Shown: piece by piece, positions 18,310 through 26,963 of the stretch
Numbering within the stretch: the stretch's first letter is position 1
How the letters are laid out: every line of letters starts with the position of its first letter
NCBI GenBank assembly: GCA_038207425.1
Contig: JBBQZU010000022.1
Coordinates: forward strand, 1 to 55,541
Direction of reading: 5' to 3'
From: JBBQZU01 sp038207425
Lineage (GTDB): Bacteria; Bacteroidota; Bacteroidia; Flavobacteriales_D; Cryomorphaceae
Length of the DNA: 55,541 nt
Translations under genes and position numbers: made by a program
The notes under the pieces: generated by a model
Told to the model about the DNA's origin: nothing
The model's input: the letters and a program-made list of their open reading frames with translations, nothing else
The model's database searches: none

Positions 18310-19203
18310 ATGAAAGTGTTTTCGTTTTCATTTTTTCTCTTCCTTTCGGCAAATATTGCTGCCCAAGATTTTGCTTCAATTGAATCAATGATGGTTCCGT
18401 TGCAACATATTATTGGCAACGGTGATACCGATCTGGACCGAGAGCGGGCATCAGAATCTTTTCGCGAAAAGCTGCTTCAAATTATCGGAACACCTGGGGG
18501 TTATAACTACCCTTTCAGCAATCTTGCTAAGTTGGGTAAAGTGAGCAGCCCTGATGGAGCCTTCAGGCTTATAGGCTGGAATGTTCCTCAAACCAGCGGA
18601 AAATATATCTACCATACTTTCCTACTGTATCCTGAAGGTAAGGGATTTGTGGAATTCAAGGACAATGCCGAGTTGACGCACTCCGACGAGCTTCGCACCT
18701 ACACTGCCCAGGAGTGGTATGGAGCGTTGTATTACCATATTCAGCCTGTAAATCTTAAAAAAGAAACTTATTACGTGCTCCTTGGCTGGGATGGAAACAA
18801 CAAATCATCAAATAAAAAGGTGATGGATGCACTGCAGTTGGACAAGAAAGGTGAAATAATCTTCGGTAGGCCGATTTTTGCCAGCGAACGGGGTATTCGT
18901 TCGCGAAGAATCTGGGAATATGCCAAAGATGTGCAGATGACCTTAAATTACCTTTCTGAGAAAGAAGCTTTTGTTTTTGACGATATGCAACCCCGCGTTG
19001 GATATGCGTTAGGCAATTACGCCTACTATGGCCCCGGCAATACCCACAACGCTTATCGACTTGTAAAAGGTATCTGGGAGCTTGAACTGAACACCGAAAT
19101 GTCGCGTCCAAAGAGCGCTGAAACCAAGTCGCAATTTAACTTTCCTGCACGGCCTGATCTGAATAAGAAAAGAGAGCCTGCTCCTGCCCAAGACGGTAAA
19201 TAA
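18310..19203 (+). CDS. Secreted protein of unknown function
   Basis: A 297-residue protein with a signal peptide (MKVFSFSFFLFLSANIAAQ) starting at ATG 18310; the in-frame TTG at 18283 would only lengthen the prefix. No sorting domain is visible at the C-terminus, so it is probably periplasmic. The mature part has a mixed alpha/beta look with conserved-seeming stretches such as RLIGWNVPQTSGKYIYHTFL and YYVLLGWDGNNKSSNKKVMD. Bacteroidota genomes carry related proteins, but I know no function. It follows the ferredoxin by 51 bp and precedes serC, which has its own promoter. Confidence 0.7.
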   Translation: MKVFSFSFFLFLSANIAAQDFASIESMMVPLQHIIGNGDTDLDRERASESFREKLLQIIGTPGGYNYPFSNLAKLGKVSSPDGAFRLIGWNVPQTSGKYIYHTFLLYPEGKGFVEFKDNAELTHSDELRTYTAQEWYGALYYHIQPVNLKKETYYVLLGWDGNNKSSNKKVMDALQLDKKGEIIFGRPIFASERGIRSRRIWEYAKDVQMTLNYLSEKEAFVFDDMQPRVGYALGNYAYYGPGNTHNAYRLVKGIWELELNTEMSRPKSAETKSQFNFPARPDLNKKREPAPAQDGK

Positions 19204-19233
19204 TTTCTTAACGTTTACTTCGCCTTCTCGTCC

Positions 19234-19263
19234 TTGTCTTTAAGAAAATTAGGCTTAGTTTTG
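19234..19263 (+). promoter_or_regulatory. Promoter of serC-serA (TTG-N19-TAGTTTTG)
   Basis: TTG at 19234-19236 and TAGTTTTG at 19256-19263 are 19 bp apart, a full match to the Bacteroidota -33/-7 pattern. The leader to the serC ATG at 19311 is about 40 nt. Confidence 0.75.
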
Positions 19264-19310
19264 CCGCGGCTCTCGCCAAATGAAAGCCTTCAAAACGAAC
19301 CGATTTCACC

Positions 19311-20387
19311 ATGTCAAAAGTGCATAATTTCAGCGCAGGCCCTTGTATATTACCGCAAGAAGTACTCAAAAAAGCCGCGGAAAGTGTAATTGAGCTCAAC
19401 GGGTCAGGACTCTCCCTTATTGAGATGTCGCACCGCAGCAAGCCATTTATCGAGATCATGGAAAGGGCAAGAGCCCTTGTGAAAGAACTTTTAGGTGTTC
19501 CTGACGGTTATTCTGTGTTGTTTCTTGGTGGCGGAGCGAGTTTGGGCTTTTATATTTCTGCCATCAACTATATGAAGTCGCAAGGAGGGAAAGCAACTTA
19601 TGCCGATACAGGAACATGGTCAAGCGGGGCTATAAAGGAAGCCAAGCTATTGGGCGATGTGAATGTGATCGCATCGAGCAAAGATGCCAACTACAACTAT
19701 ATACCCAAAGGCTTTCAAATACCTGCTGATGCTAATTATTTCCATTTCACTTCAAACAATACCATCTTCGGCACCCAGTATAAAACCTTTCCGAAAAGTC
19801 CGGTGCCTATGCTCTGCGATATGAGCAGCGATATATTCAGCAAGGTGATTAATGTAGCCGATTTTGACTTGATATATGCTGGCGCACAAAAGAATATGGG
19901 TCCTGCCGGTACCACAGTTTATATTGTAAAGCTCGATTCGCTCGGCAAAACAGGTCGCAAGCTTCCGGCCATGCTCGACCTGGCTTTGCAGCACGAAAAG
20001 GAAAGTATGTACAATACCCCACCGGTATTTCCGGTTTACGTTTCAATGCTTACCCTTGAGTGGCTCAAGAACCTGGGTGGTGTAAAGGAAATAGAAAGGA
20101 GAAATGAGGCGAAGGCTATATTGCTTTATGATGAGGTGGACCGCAATCCACTTTTCAAAGGAACCACGGCCAGGGAAGACCGCAGTGGCATGAACCCTAC
20201 GTTTGTTTTGAATGATGAAGCTGCGCATGCAGAGCGTTTTGATAAGATGTGGAAAGCTGCCGGCGTAAGTGGCATACCAGGGCACCGCTCAGTAGGCGGG
20301 TACCGCGCATCGATGTACAACGCCCTGCCTATAGAAAGTGTTCAGGTGCTTGTGGACATGATGAAAGAACTTGAAAGAACAGCATAA
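19311..20387 (+). CDS. serC: Phosphoserine aminotransferase
   Basis: A 358-residue class V aminotransferase converting 3-phosphohydroxypyruvate and glutamate to phosphoserine and 2-oxoglutarate. It starts MSKVHNFSAGPCILPQEVL, the typical SerC beginning. The PLP-binding lysine is K194 in YAGAQKNMGPAG, and the phosphate-binding region around FLGGGASLGF is present. The gene precedes serA by 10 bp, giving a two-gene serine biosynthesis operon behind a complete -33/-7 promoter. Phosphoserine phosphatase is not in the window. Confidence 0.96.
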   Translation: MSKVHNFSAGPCILPQEVLKKAAESVIELNGSGLSLIEMSHRSKPFIEIMERARALVKELLGVPDGYSVLFLGGGASLGFYISAINYMKSQGGKATYADTGTWSSGAIKEAKLLGDVNVIASSKDANYNYIPKGFQIPADANYFHFTSNNTIFGTQYKTFPKSPVPMLCDMSSDIFSKVINVADFDLIYAGAQKNMGPAGTTVYIVKLDSLGKTGRKLPAMLDLALQHEKESMYNTPPVFPVYVSMLTLEWLKNLGGVKEIERRNEAKAILLYDEVDRNPLFKGTTAREDRSGMNPTFVLNDEAAHAERFDKMWKAAGVSGIPGHRSVGGYRASMYNALPIESVQVLVDMMKELERTA

Positions 20388-20397
20388 TAACAAACAA

Positions 20398-21360
20398 ATG
20401 AAAGTATTAGCAAACGACGGTATCTCTGATGCCGGAAAGAAGAAACTTGAAGCAGCAGGTTTTGTAGTAGAAACTAACAATGTGCCTCAGGATAAACTCC
20501 CGGCATACATCAACCAGAATAACGTGGCAGTGCTGCTCGTGCGCAGTGCTACCACCGCCCGCAAAGATCTTATTGACGCCTGTCCGGGGCTCAAGTTTAT
20601 CGGCAGGGGTGGGGTAGGCATGGACAATATTGATGTAGCTTACGCCCGAGAAAAGGGAATGACCGTGGCCAATACACCGGCAAGCAGCTCGCAGTCGGTA
20701 GCTGAGTTGGTAATGGCAGGACTGTTCAGCCTGGTGCGCCAAACGTATGATGCCAGCCGACAGATGCCTGTCAATGGGGTAACAGAATTCAATACGCTCA
20801 AAAAGAAGTACAGCAAAGGAGTAGAGCTTCGCGGCAAGACCCTGGGTGTAATCGGTTTCGGACGTATTGGAAATGCAGTAGCTCAGTACGCATTGGGAGC
20901 AGGTATGAAAGTAATTTGCACCGATGTATTTGACGTAAGTACTGCAGTAACCTTCAAGGTAGAAGGCTATGGCAATGTGGCAGTAAATGTGGCCAAAGTT
21001 GAGATGGAAAGCCTCTTGCGCGAAAGCGACGCGATATCGATACATGTGCCCAAGCAAAAAGATGGCTCTGCAGTGATTGGCGCCAGAGAGCTCGCATTGA
21101 TGAAAAAAGGTTCGTTCATTGTAAACGCCGCCCGCGGCGGCGTAGTAGAAGAAGGAGCCTTGCTCGATGCGCTTAACTCAGGTCATATAGCAGGTGCAGC
21201 ACTCGATGTATTCGATAATGAACCAACTCCCCGCGAAGACCTTCTCAAGCACGCCAAAATAATCAGCACCCCACATATTGGCGCTGCAACGCTTGAAGCG
21301 CAAGACAGGATTGGCGAAGAACTTGCTGACCTTATCGTTAGGGAATTGTCAGTAGCTTGA
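20398..21360 (+). CDS. serA: D-3-phosphoglycerate dehydrogenase
   Basis: A 320-residue D-2-hydroxyacid dehydrogenase, the first step of serine synthesis. The Rossmann motif GFGRIG lies near residues 153-158. The catalytic Arg (VNAARGGVV, about 247), Glu (DNEP, about 276) and His (TPHIGAAT, about 294) are all present. It is the short form without the C-terminal ACT domain, so serine feedback at an ACT site is not expected. ATG at 20398 (MKVLANDG) is preferred to one at 20371 that lies inside serC. Position directly after serC supports the PGDH assignment over other hydroxyacid dehydrogenases. Confidence 0.92.
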   Translation: MKVLANDGISDAGKKKLEAAGFVVETNNVPQDKLPAYINQNNVAVLLVRSATTARKDLIDACPGLKFIGRGGVGMDNIDVAYAREKGMTVANTPASSSQSVAELVMAGLFSLVRQTYDASRQMPVNGVTEFNTLKKKYSKGVELRGKTLGVIGFGRIGNAVAQYALGAGMKVICTDVFDVSTAVTFKVEGYGNVAVNVAKVEMESLLRESDAISIHVPKQKDGSAVIGARELALMKKGSFIVNAARGGVVEEGALLDALNSGHIAGAALDVFDNEPTPREDLLKHAKIISTPHIGAATLEAQDRIGEELADLIVRELSVA

Positions 21361-21384
21361 GATATTTGATTGATTTAAAATATG

Positions 21385-21410
21385 AAAGCCCGGCACTGTC
21401 GGGCTTTTTT
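21385..21410 (+). terminator. Rho-independent terminator of serC-serA
   Basis: AAAGCCCG (21385-21392), a 7-nt loop, CGGGCTTT (21400-21407), then further T residues. It lies 24 bp after the serA stop codon and faces a convergent gene. Confidence 0.92.
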
Positions 21411-21435
21411 GTGATTTATTGCTCGCCATTTAACT

Positions 21436-23356
21436 TTACTGTTTAACAAACTTTTGTGAAGTGTTTTGCCCCGATATATTGTCGGTCAGCTTTAAAATGT
21501 ACATTCCTGAAGGTAGCTCTGTTACCAGAATACTTTGCTGATTTTGTAGCGAACCCTTTTTTATTTCTTTACCGGTCATTTCGAGAATTGAGTAGGTTGA
21601 ATTGTTTGGCTGTGAACCCACATAGATCTCCGATTCGGCTGGGTTAGGATAAATTGCAAAGACTGAAGCCGTTCTGTCTTCCAAAGCGTTTGCAGGTTTC
21701 TCAGTGAATGAGGCCAATGCGTCAAAACCGAAATAAGAATCAGGAAAATTGCTTAAAGTCAAAGAAGGATAATTCAGAAAATTAAGATAAATCGTTTGCA
21801 ATATAAAACCGCTGAACAGAAATTGATTTTCTCCATAAGGAGCTATTTCGAGCACGAAATTGCTACCACCCGTTTCTTGCCGGGCTGTTAAGATCACCTT
21901 TTCAGGTTCGTTGAATCCTTGAACAGGAACAATGTAAAATTCGGACTCGAGAGGCATTGTTGGCAGATTTCCTTCTGAAATGACTGAACTTTCAGGATAG
22001 ATTAATTGCACTGATAAAGCCGATTGTAATTGGGCATGGTGCTTGCCATGCAAAGCAATGAGTTCCTGATCAAAATAATCTATGTCCAGGGTGCCGGCAA
22101 GACGCATTGCAAAGGAACATGGGTTTTCGGTAAACCTCGCAGCGTACGATTTGATAGTTTGGCCTTCCGATGTTGAAAGCATATTGAGATAAAATGGGCT
22201 GTTGCGATACTGGCCTGAGAACAGCAAATAATCGGATTCAATCACCCCAGAATCGCTATAGCTGTAGAAAGTTCCAGTAATATTAGCACCATTCGGATTT
22301 GCCTTAAAAATTGTATCCCAAGGCGAGATAATCATCATTCGGAACCATTTTTACAACGTAGCTTCCCGGATTGATCATAGACCCAGCATCGTCTGCAGCG
22401 ATGGTTTTAACCCATATCACATTGCCTTCAGGTTCATACTTTACCAGCATCAGCTCTCGGTGATTCTGAGGCGTTGAATAGGTAAATACACCCCTAGGCT
22501 CAAGATTTGCCGTACCTGAAAGTTCATACACCCGATAAACAGAATCATCAACTACCACCGATATTTGGTGGATAAACGTTCCATCATAACCAATAATTCC
22601 TTTATGCGCCTGAAGTTCGTTGTTAACGACATGAAGATAAGTACTGCGCTCTGATGCAACCAAGGTGTCGATCTCTAAGTTGCTAGAAACAATTAAAGTA
22701 TCCCTAAACGAAAAGTCCAGGCAATAGGTATCTGTTCCTATGAGTGTATTGTATTTGGCTCTATTGATTCTTACAGTTTGTACATAATTTATTTCATCTT
22801 TGAATTTGGTCAACCTTTTGTAAAACATAGATTGGTTATAATCAAAGAGCATCAATTCAGATGTCCTATAAACAGATGATTTATTTTGAAGCATCTCATT
22901 GCCAGCATGTGCTACCGAAGCAGTATCGAGAATCAAATCTATCATATATCCATTTGGCCCATATTGAAAGCCTTTGTCAGACACAGAATTGTTTATTGGA
23001 GGTGAAGATTTTTTGACAAGCACTGAAAAGCTTTCCTGCAGGCTATTGCTCTCATGGAATCGAAAGAGTGTTTGTATGCAACTGGAACAAAGTGGTATAA
23101 AACTGTGATTCTCCGGTGTTGTTCCAAGTGATAGGTCCAGATCAACATTAGAATGGAATTGCGCCGAAAACCTACTGAAATAATGACTGGAAAAAGGAGA
23201 TTTTGAAACATTTATCGCTTCAGATTGATCGACCAATGAATTTTCTGTGGCTGAAAAAATAAGGTGATCGACATAATTTAGATTGCTTTGCGCATAAACT
23301 TCTGATGTGAAATTAATGCAAATAGCCCATGCCAAAATAACAATTAGACTTTTCAT
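21436..23356 (-). pseudogene. T9SS-secreted protein gene split by a one-base frameshift
   Basis: Two overlapping leftward frames together make one gene. The upstream part starts at ATG 23356 with a signal peptide (MKSLIVILAWAICINF) and ends at a stop near 22304 right after GYNF. The downstream part continues in another frame with KANPNGANITGTFY and ends with a type A sorting domain (FAIYPNPAESEIYVGS, then LPSGMYILKLTD and a basic end). Removing one base from the five-A run at 22306-22310 restores a continuous 639-residue frame. The segment LMLVKYEPEGNVIWVKT resembles beta-propeller repeat (SBBP-like) proteins. It is either a real frameshift mutation or a base-calling error. Function is unknown; surface export by T9SS is likely when intact. 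Confidence 0.75.
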
Positions 23357-23367
23357 TACTCCAATTT

Positions 23368-23778
23368 TTATTCTTCTCTGATTACAATATGACAACTACT
23401 ACCGGAAGAACCTAAATTGTAGTATTCACCTGTTATTCGCGAAATTCCCAAAAGACATGGATAGTCTACAGGATCAAATTCCAGATATGCAACAGTGATA
23501 TTAATACATGAGGGAATCTGTTCACATGGAGCACTTGATGGATTTGTGGATGCATCGAATGTTATCCCCTACCAAACATTATAGGGAAAAAGTGCATACT
23601 TAAAATAGGCAAATTCGCCATTACAGCCAGCTGCTGTTATACTAAGATCTGTGAAAAGATGGAAGGAATGTGGTGCCACAATAATTTCATCAGAAGGGGC
23701 ATTGATAAGGAATTGGTCACAATTTCCGCAATGTGCAATAGCAGTGATTGGGCAACTTGTTTTATTAACAAACAATAC
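23368..23778 (-). pseudogene. Remnant of a small Cys-rich protein gene with in-frame TAG
   Basis: A leftward frame of about 136 codons ends (TAA, 23368-23370) just before the start of the split T9SS gene, and is interrupted by one TAG at 23569-23571. Upstream of the stop it reads TSCPITAIAHCGNC and continues to ALFPYNVW; downstream it continues GITFDASTNPSSAPCEQ to VIREE. Codon usage and cysteine spacing look alike on both sides. There is no signal peptide and a TAA lies two codons before the first possible start (TTG, 23775), so the 5' end is missing too. I do not recognise the family. Confidence 0.5.
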
Positions 23779-24043
23779 CGGTTAAGACTGAGCAAGTATT
23801 AAATTCAAAGCTAAAAATCTAATACATTGCGACAGAGCGACAGATGCTTTTCGTCATTTTGTGAAATTAGTGAAGAACCAAAGTAAGTTTTTGTTTTGAA
23901 AAATCAATAGAATGCGTTGATTTGAAGTTTGAAGACCTTATTTCTGAAAGTGTCATTCCTTGCGAAATTCTATACATCTAGAAGTTTGAAAGAGCTCTTT
24001 GAATGATTTTACCCAACCGTGATTTCCAATCGCCCGCATATAC

Positions 24044-24051
24044 TATCTTTG
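24044..24051 (+). promoter_or_regulatory. -7 promoter element of pyrR-pyrB, nearly leaderless
   Basis: TATCTTTG matches TAnnTTTG exactly and ends 10 bp before the pyrR ATG (24062), so the leader can be only a few nucleotides long. No TTG is seen at the usual spacing. Confidence 0.7.
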
Positions 24052-24061
24052 CACACCAACA

Positions 24062-24613
24062 ATGAATCCGGTACAAATTCTCGACAGCCGGTTGCTCGGC
24101 ATCACTATCACCCGGCTCTGTCATCAACTGATTGAGAACCACGGCGATTTTTCATCTTCTGCCGTTATTGGCCTACAACCACGGGGCGTATATCTCGCCG
24201 ACAGAATTGTGAAAAGACTCGAAGAAATTACCGGTATAAAAAATATTCGCCACGGTGCACTGGATATTACTTTCCACCGCGACGACTTTCGCCGAAAGGC
24301 CGTGCCGCCAATACCAAGTGAAACACAAATAGATTTTGAAATTGAAGATCTTAATGTGGTCTTGGTGGATGACGTACTTTATACAGGTCGTACCATTCGC
24401 GCAGGGCTCGACGCCATGCTCGCATTTGGCAGGCCGCGTAAAGTGGAGCTGATGGTACTTATTGACCGGCGTTTCAGCCGCCACTTGCCTGTGCAGCCTG
24501 ACTATATAGGTCGGAGTGTGGATAGTATTGCAAGTGAAAGAGTAATGGTAGACTGGATTGAAACCGAAGGAATGGATCAGGTAATACTTTATTCAACCAA
24601 AAAGAACCTATGA
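24062..24613 (+). CDS. pyrR: PyrR-type uracil phosphoribosyltransferase/regulator
   Basis: A 183-residue phosphoribosyltransferase of the PyrR family, converting uracil and PRPP to UMP; in Gram-positive bacteria it also regulates pyr mRNA by attenuation. The PRPP loop VVLVDDVLYTGRTIRAG is at residues 99-115, and the N-terminal VIGLQPRGVYLADRI and DITFHRDDF segments are typical. Its last four bases overlap the pyrB start (ATGA), so the two are translationally coupled. The -7 box leaves no room for an upstream attenuator, so classical leader regulation here is unlikely. Confidence 0.93.
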   Translation: MNPVQILDSRLLGITITRLCHQLIENHGDFSSSAVIGLQPRGVYLADRIVKRLEEITGIKNIRHGALDITFHRDDFRRKAVPPIPSETQIDFEIEDLNVVLVDDVLYTGRTIRAGLDAMLAFGRPRKVELMVLIDRRFSRHLPVQPDYIGRSVDSIASERVMVDWIETEGMDQVILYSTKKNL

Positions 24614-25545
24614 GCAGCCTGAGCGTACGTCATTTACTAGGAATAAAAGACCTTCAGGCTGCAGACATTGAGAAAATATTTACCACTGCTGATAATTTCA
24701 AGGAAGTTATAAACCGCCCCATCAAAAAAGTGCCATCGCTCAGAGACCTTACGGTGGCCAATCTTTTTTTTGAAAACTCCACCCGCACCAAGCTAAGTTT
24801 CGAACTTGCCGAAAAACGACTCTCAGCCGATGTGATCAATTTTGCTTCTTCTTCGAGTTCAGTGAGTAAAGGCGAAACCCTGATAGATACCGTAAACAAC
24901 ATACTCGCCATGAAGGTGGATATGGTAGTGATACGGCACCCGAAACCTGGCGCAGCGCACTTCCTCTCGCAACATGTACATGCAGCCATCATAAATGCAG
25001 GCGATGGCACCCATGAACACCCCACGCAAGCACTGCTCGATGCCTTTTCCATCAGAGAGCGGCTCGGTACCCTTGCGGGAAAAAGAATTGTAATCATTGG
25101 CGATATACTTCACTCCCGTGTAGCGCTAAGCAATATTTTCTGCCTTAAGAAGCTCGGCGCAGAAGTGATGGTATGCGGACCAACAACCCTGATACCGAAA
25201 TATATTGACACACTTGGCGTGCGTGTTGAGCACAACTTGCGCCGCGCGCTCGATTGGTGCGATGTGGCCAATGTGCTTCGCATACAGCTCGAAAGGCAAG
25301 ACATAGGATACTTCCCGAGTCTGAGAGAATATACCATGATGTACGGACTTAATAAATCCCTACTCGACTCGCTCGATAAAGAATTAATCATCATGCACCC
25401 CGGCCCAATCAACAGAGGTGTAGAAATATCAAGCGATCTTGCCGACAGCGATTACAGCATCATACTTCAACAAGTAGAAAATGGAGTGGCTATCAGGATG
25501 GCAGTATTGTACCTTTTGGCAGGAAAAATTGAACGCAAGGCTTAA
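24610..25545 (+). CDS. pyrB: Aspartate carbamoyltransferase, catalytic chain
   Basis: A 311-residue ATCase catalytic subunit joining carbamoyl phosphate and aspartate in pyrimidine synthesis. The carbamoyl-phosphate loop STRT is at residues 57-60, the 80s loop carries SVSKGET with K87, and the HPTQ motif is at 137-140. The aspartate-side PGPINRGVEI motif lies near the C-terminus. No pyrI regulatory chain is adjacent, and the enzyme resembles the class that works as an unregulated trimer with PyrR. It is coupled to pyrR by a 4-bp overlap. Confidence 0.96.
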   Translation: MSSLSVRHLLGIKDLQAADIEKIFTTADNFKEVINRPIKKVPSLRDLTVANLFFENSTRTKLSFELAEKRLSADVINFASSSSSVSKGETLIDTVNNILAMKVDMVVIRHPKPGAAHFLSQHVHAAIINAGDGTHEHPTQALLDAFSIRERLGTLAGKRIVIIGDILHSRVALSNIFCLKKLGAEVMVCGPTTLIPKYIDTLGVRVEHNLRRALDWCDVANVLRIQLERQDIGYFPSLREYTMMYGLNKSLLDSLDKELIIMHPGPINRGVEISSDLADSDYSIILQQVENGVAIRMAVLYLLAGKIERKA

Positions 25546-25558
25546 ATTTTTATATTTG
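25529..25558 (+). promoter_or_regulatory. Promoter of STAS-rnz (TTG-N19-TATATTTG)
   Basis: TTG at 25529-25531 and TATATTTG at 25551-25558 are 19 bp apart. The -33 part overlaps the last codons of pyrB. The box ends 23 bp before the preferred ATG at 25581. Confidence 0.7.
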
Positions 25559-25580
25559 GGCCCATATGACCTCTCAGACC

Positions 25581-25964
25581 ATGAAGTTTAGCGTAGAAAA
25601 TCAAGAAAAGTACTCAGTGATCGTTTCGAAATTAGAAAAACTCGATACCCTCAGCGCACCCGACCTGAAGTCAGAGATACTTTTCATTATCAAGAACGGC
25701 AAGCGAAATATCATCATTGACCTCGGTGATACGCGATACTGCGATTCAAGCGGATTAAGTGCATTGCTTACCGGCAACAGACTCTGCAAAGAAATAGGGG
25801 GCACATTCGTAGTCTCTACCCTGCAGCCTGCCGTTGAGAAGCTCGTTCAAATATCGCAACTCACTTCGGTGCTCAATATTACCCCATCGCGCAATGAAGC
25901 CATAGACTGGGTAATGATGGACGAAATAGAGCGCGAGTTGCAGGACGGCGAAAGCAAGGGTTGA
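25581..25964 (+). CDS. STAS-domain protein (anti-anti-sigma factor type)
   Basis: A 127-residue single STAS domain similar to SpoIIAA/RsbV. The phosphorylatable serine is S56 or S57 in CDSSGLSALLTG, after the strand NIIIDLGDTRY. Such proteins bind or release an anti-sigma kinase depending on phosphorylation; no kinase or sigma factor is in the window, so the partner is unknown. A further 26 residues of acidic C-terminal helix (MDEIERELQDGESKG) follow the domain core. ATG at 25581 (MKFSVENQ) is preferred to 25566 on leader length. It is co-transcribed with rnz, 9 bp downstream. Confidence 0.88.
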   Translation: MKFSVENQEKYSVIVSKLEKLDTLSAPDLKSEILFIIKNGKRNIIIDLGDTRYCDSSGLSALLTGNRLCKEIGGTFVVSTLQPAVEKLVQISQLTSVLNITPSRNEAIDWVMMDEIERELQDGESKG

Positions 25965-25973
25965 TTCCCATGA

Positions 25974-26900
25974 ATGAAATTTGAAGTAACCATTCTCGGA
26001 TGTGGTTCGGCCACTCCTACACTCCGGCACTCGCCTACGGCACAACTTGTAAACTACGAAGAGAAGTATTTTCTGCTCGATTGTGGTGAAGGCACTCAGT
26101 TACAAATCAGGCGTTTCGGTCTGAAATTTCAGCGCATTGATCATATTTTTATAACCCATCTTCACGGCGACCATTGCCTTGGTTTGCCCGGATTGCTCTC
26201 TACTTTGCATTTGCTTGGCCGCACAAAGCCGGTGCATATTTACGCCCATCCTGATCTTGCAGAAGCCCTGAGCATTCAGCTCAAAGTCAGTTACTCCAGG
26301 CTTCGTTTCGAGCTGCTATGGCACCCACTTGATTACAAAGGCGTGCATACCATTTACGAAAACAAAACCATTGAAGTACTCAGCATCCCGCTATCACACC
26401 GGATACCTACTTGCGGTTTCATTATCAGAGAAAAGACGAAACCGCGAAACATTCTTCCTGAAGCTATTTCAAAATACCAACTTTCAATAGCCAGAATCAG
26501 GCAAATAAAAGCAGGAGGTTCATTCACCACGCCCGAGGGAGAGATTATACCAAATGAGTCGCTCACATCGGCGCCGCATTCTGCACGCAGTTATGCTTTT
26601 ATTACTGATACTGCGCCAAAGCTTCATTCGGCGGAAGCCATAAAAGGCGTTGACCTCCTTTACCATGAAAGCACCTTTCTGCAACGTGATGCAGCACGCG
26701 CTAAAGAAACCTATCACTCCACAGCCAGGCAGGCTGCTGAGGTAGCACATGCAGCACAAGCAGAGCATTTACTGCTTGGGCACTTTAGCGCGCGATACCG
26801 CGATATAGACCACTTTCGCACCGAAGCCGCCGCAGTTTTTCCAAAAGTATCGCTGGCGTATGAAGGTCAAACTATTGCGGTGGGGTCTGTTCATAAATAA
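25974..26900 (+). CDS. rnz: Ribonuclease Z
   Basis: A 308-residue metallo-beta-lactamase-fold endonuclease that trims the 3' ends of tRNA precursors. It has the family opening FEVTILGCGSATPTLRHSPT, the zinc motif THLHGDHCLGLPGLL (H62, H64, D66, H67), a histidine in IPLSHRIPTCGF and the C-terminal LLLGHFSARY. Length is typical of the short (ElaC/RNase Z S) form. It follows the STAS gene by 9 bp in one transcript. Confidence 0.95.
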   Translation: MKFEVTILGCGSATPTLRHSPTAQLVNYEEKYFLLDCGEGTQLQIRRFGLKFQRIDHIFITHLHGDHCLGLPGLLSTLHLLGRTKPVHIYAHPDLAEALSIQLKVSYSRLRFELLWHPLDYKGVHTIYENKTIEVLSIPLSHRIPTCGFIIREKTKPRNILPEAISKYQLSIARIRQIKAGGSFTTPEGEIIPNESLTSAPHSARSYAFITDTAPKLHSAEAIKGVDLLYHESTFLQRDAARAKETYHSTARQAAEVAHAAQAEHLLLGHFSARYRDIDHFRTEAAAVFPKVSLAYEGQTIAVGSVHK

Positions 26901-26903
26901 CAT

Positions 26904-26933
26904 TTTGGCAAAACTTTGCACACTGTATCTTTG
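26904..26933 (+). promoter_or_regulatory. Promoter of the NarL-type regulator (TTTG-N18-TATCTTTG)
   Basis: TTTG at 26904-26907 and TATCTTTG at 26926-26933 are 18 bp apart, just after the rnz stop codon. The leader to the GTG start at 26964 is about 25 nt. Confidence 0.75.
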
Positions 26934-26963
26934 TTATTTAAAAGAAGTCTAAATAAGTAGCAC

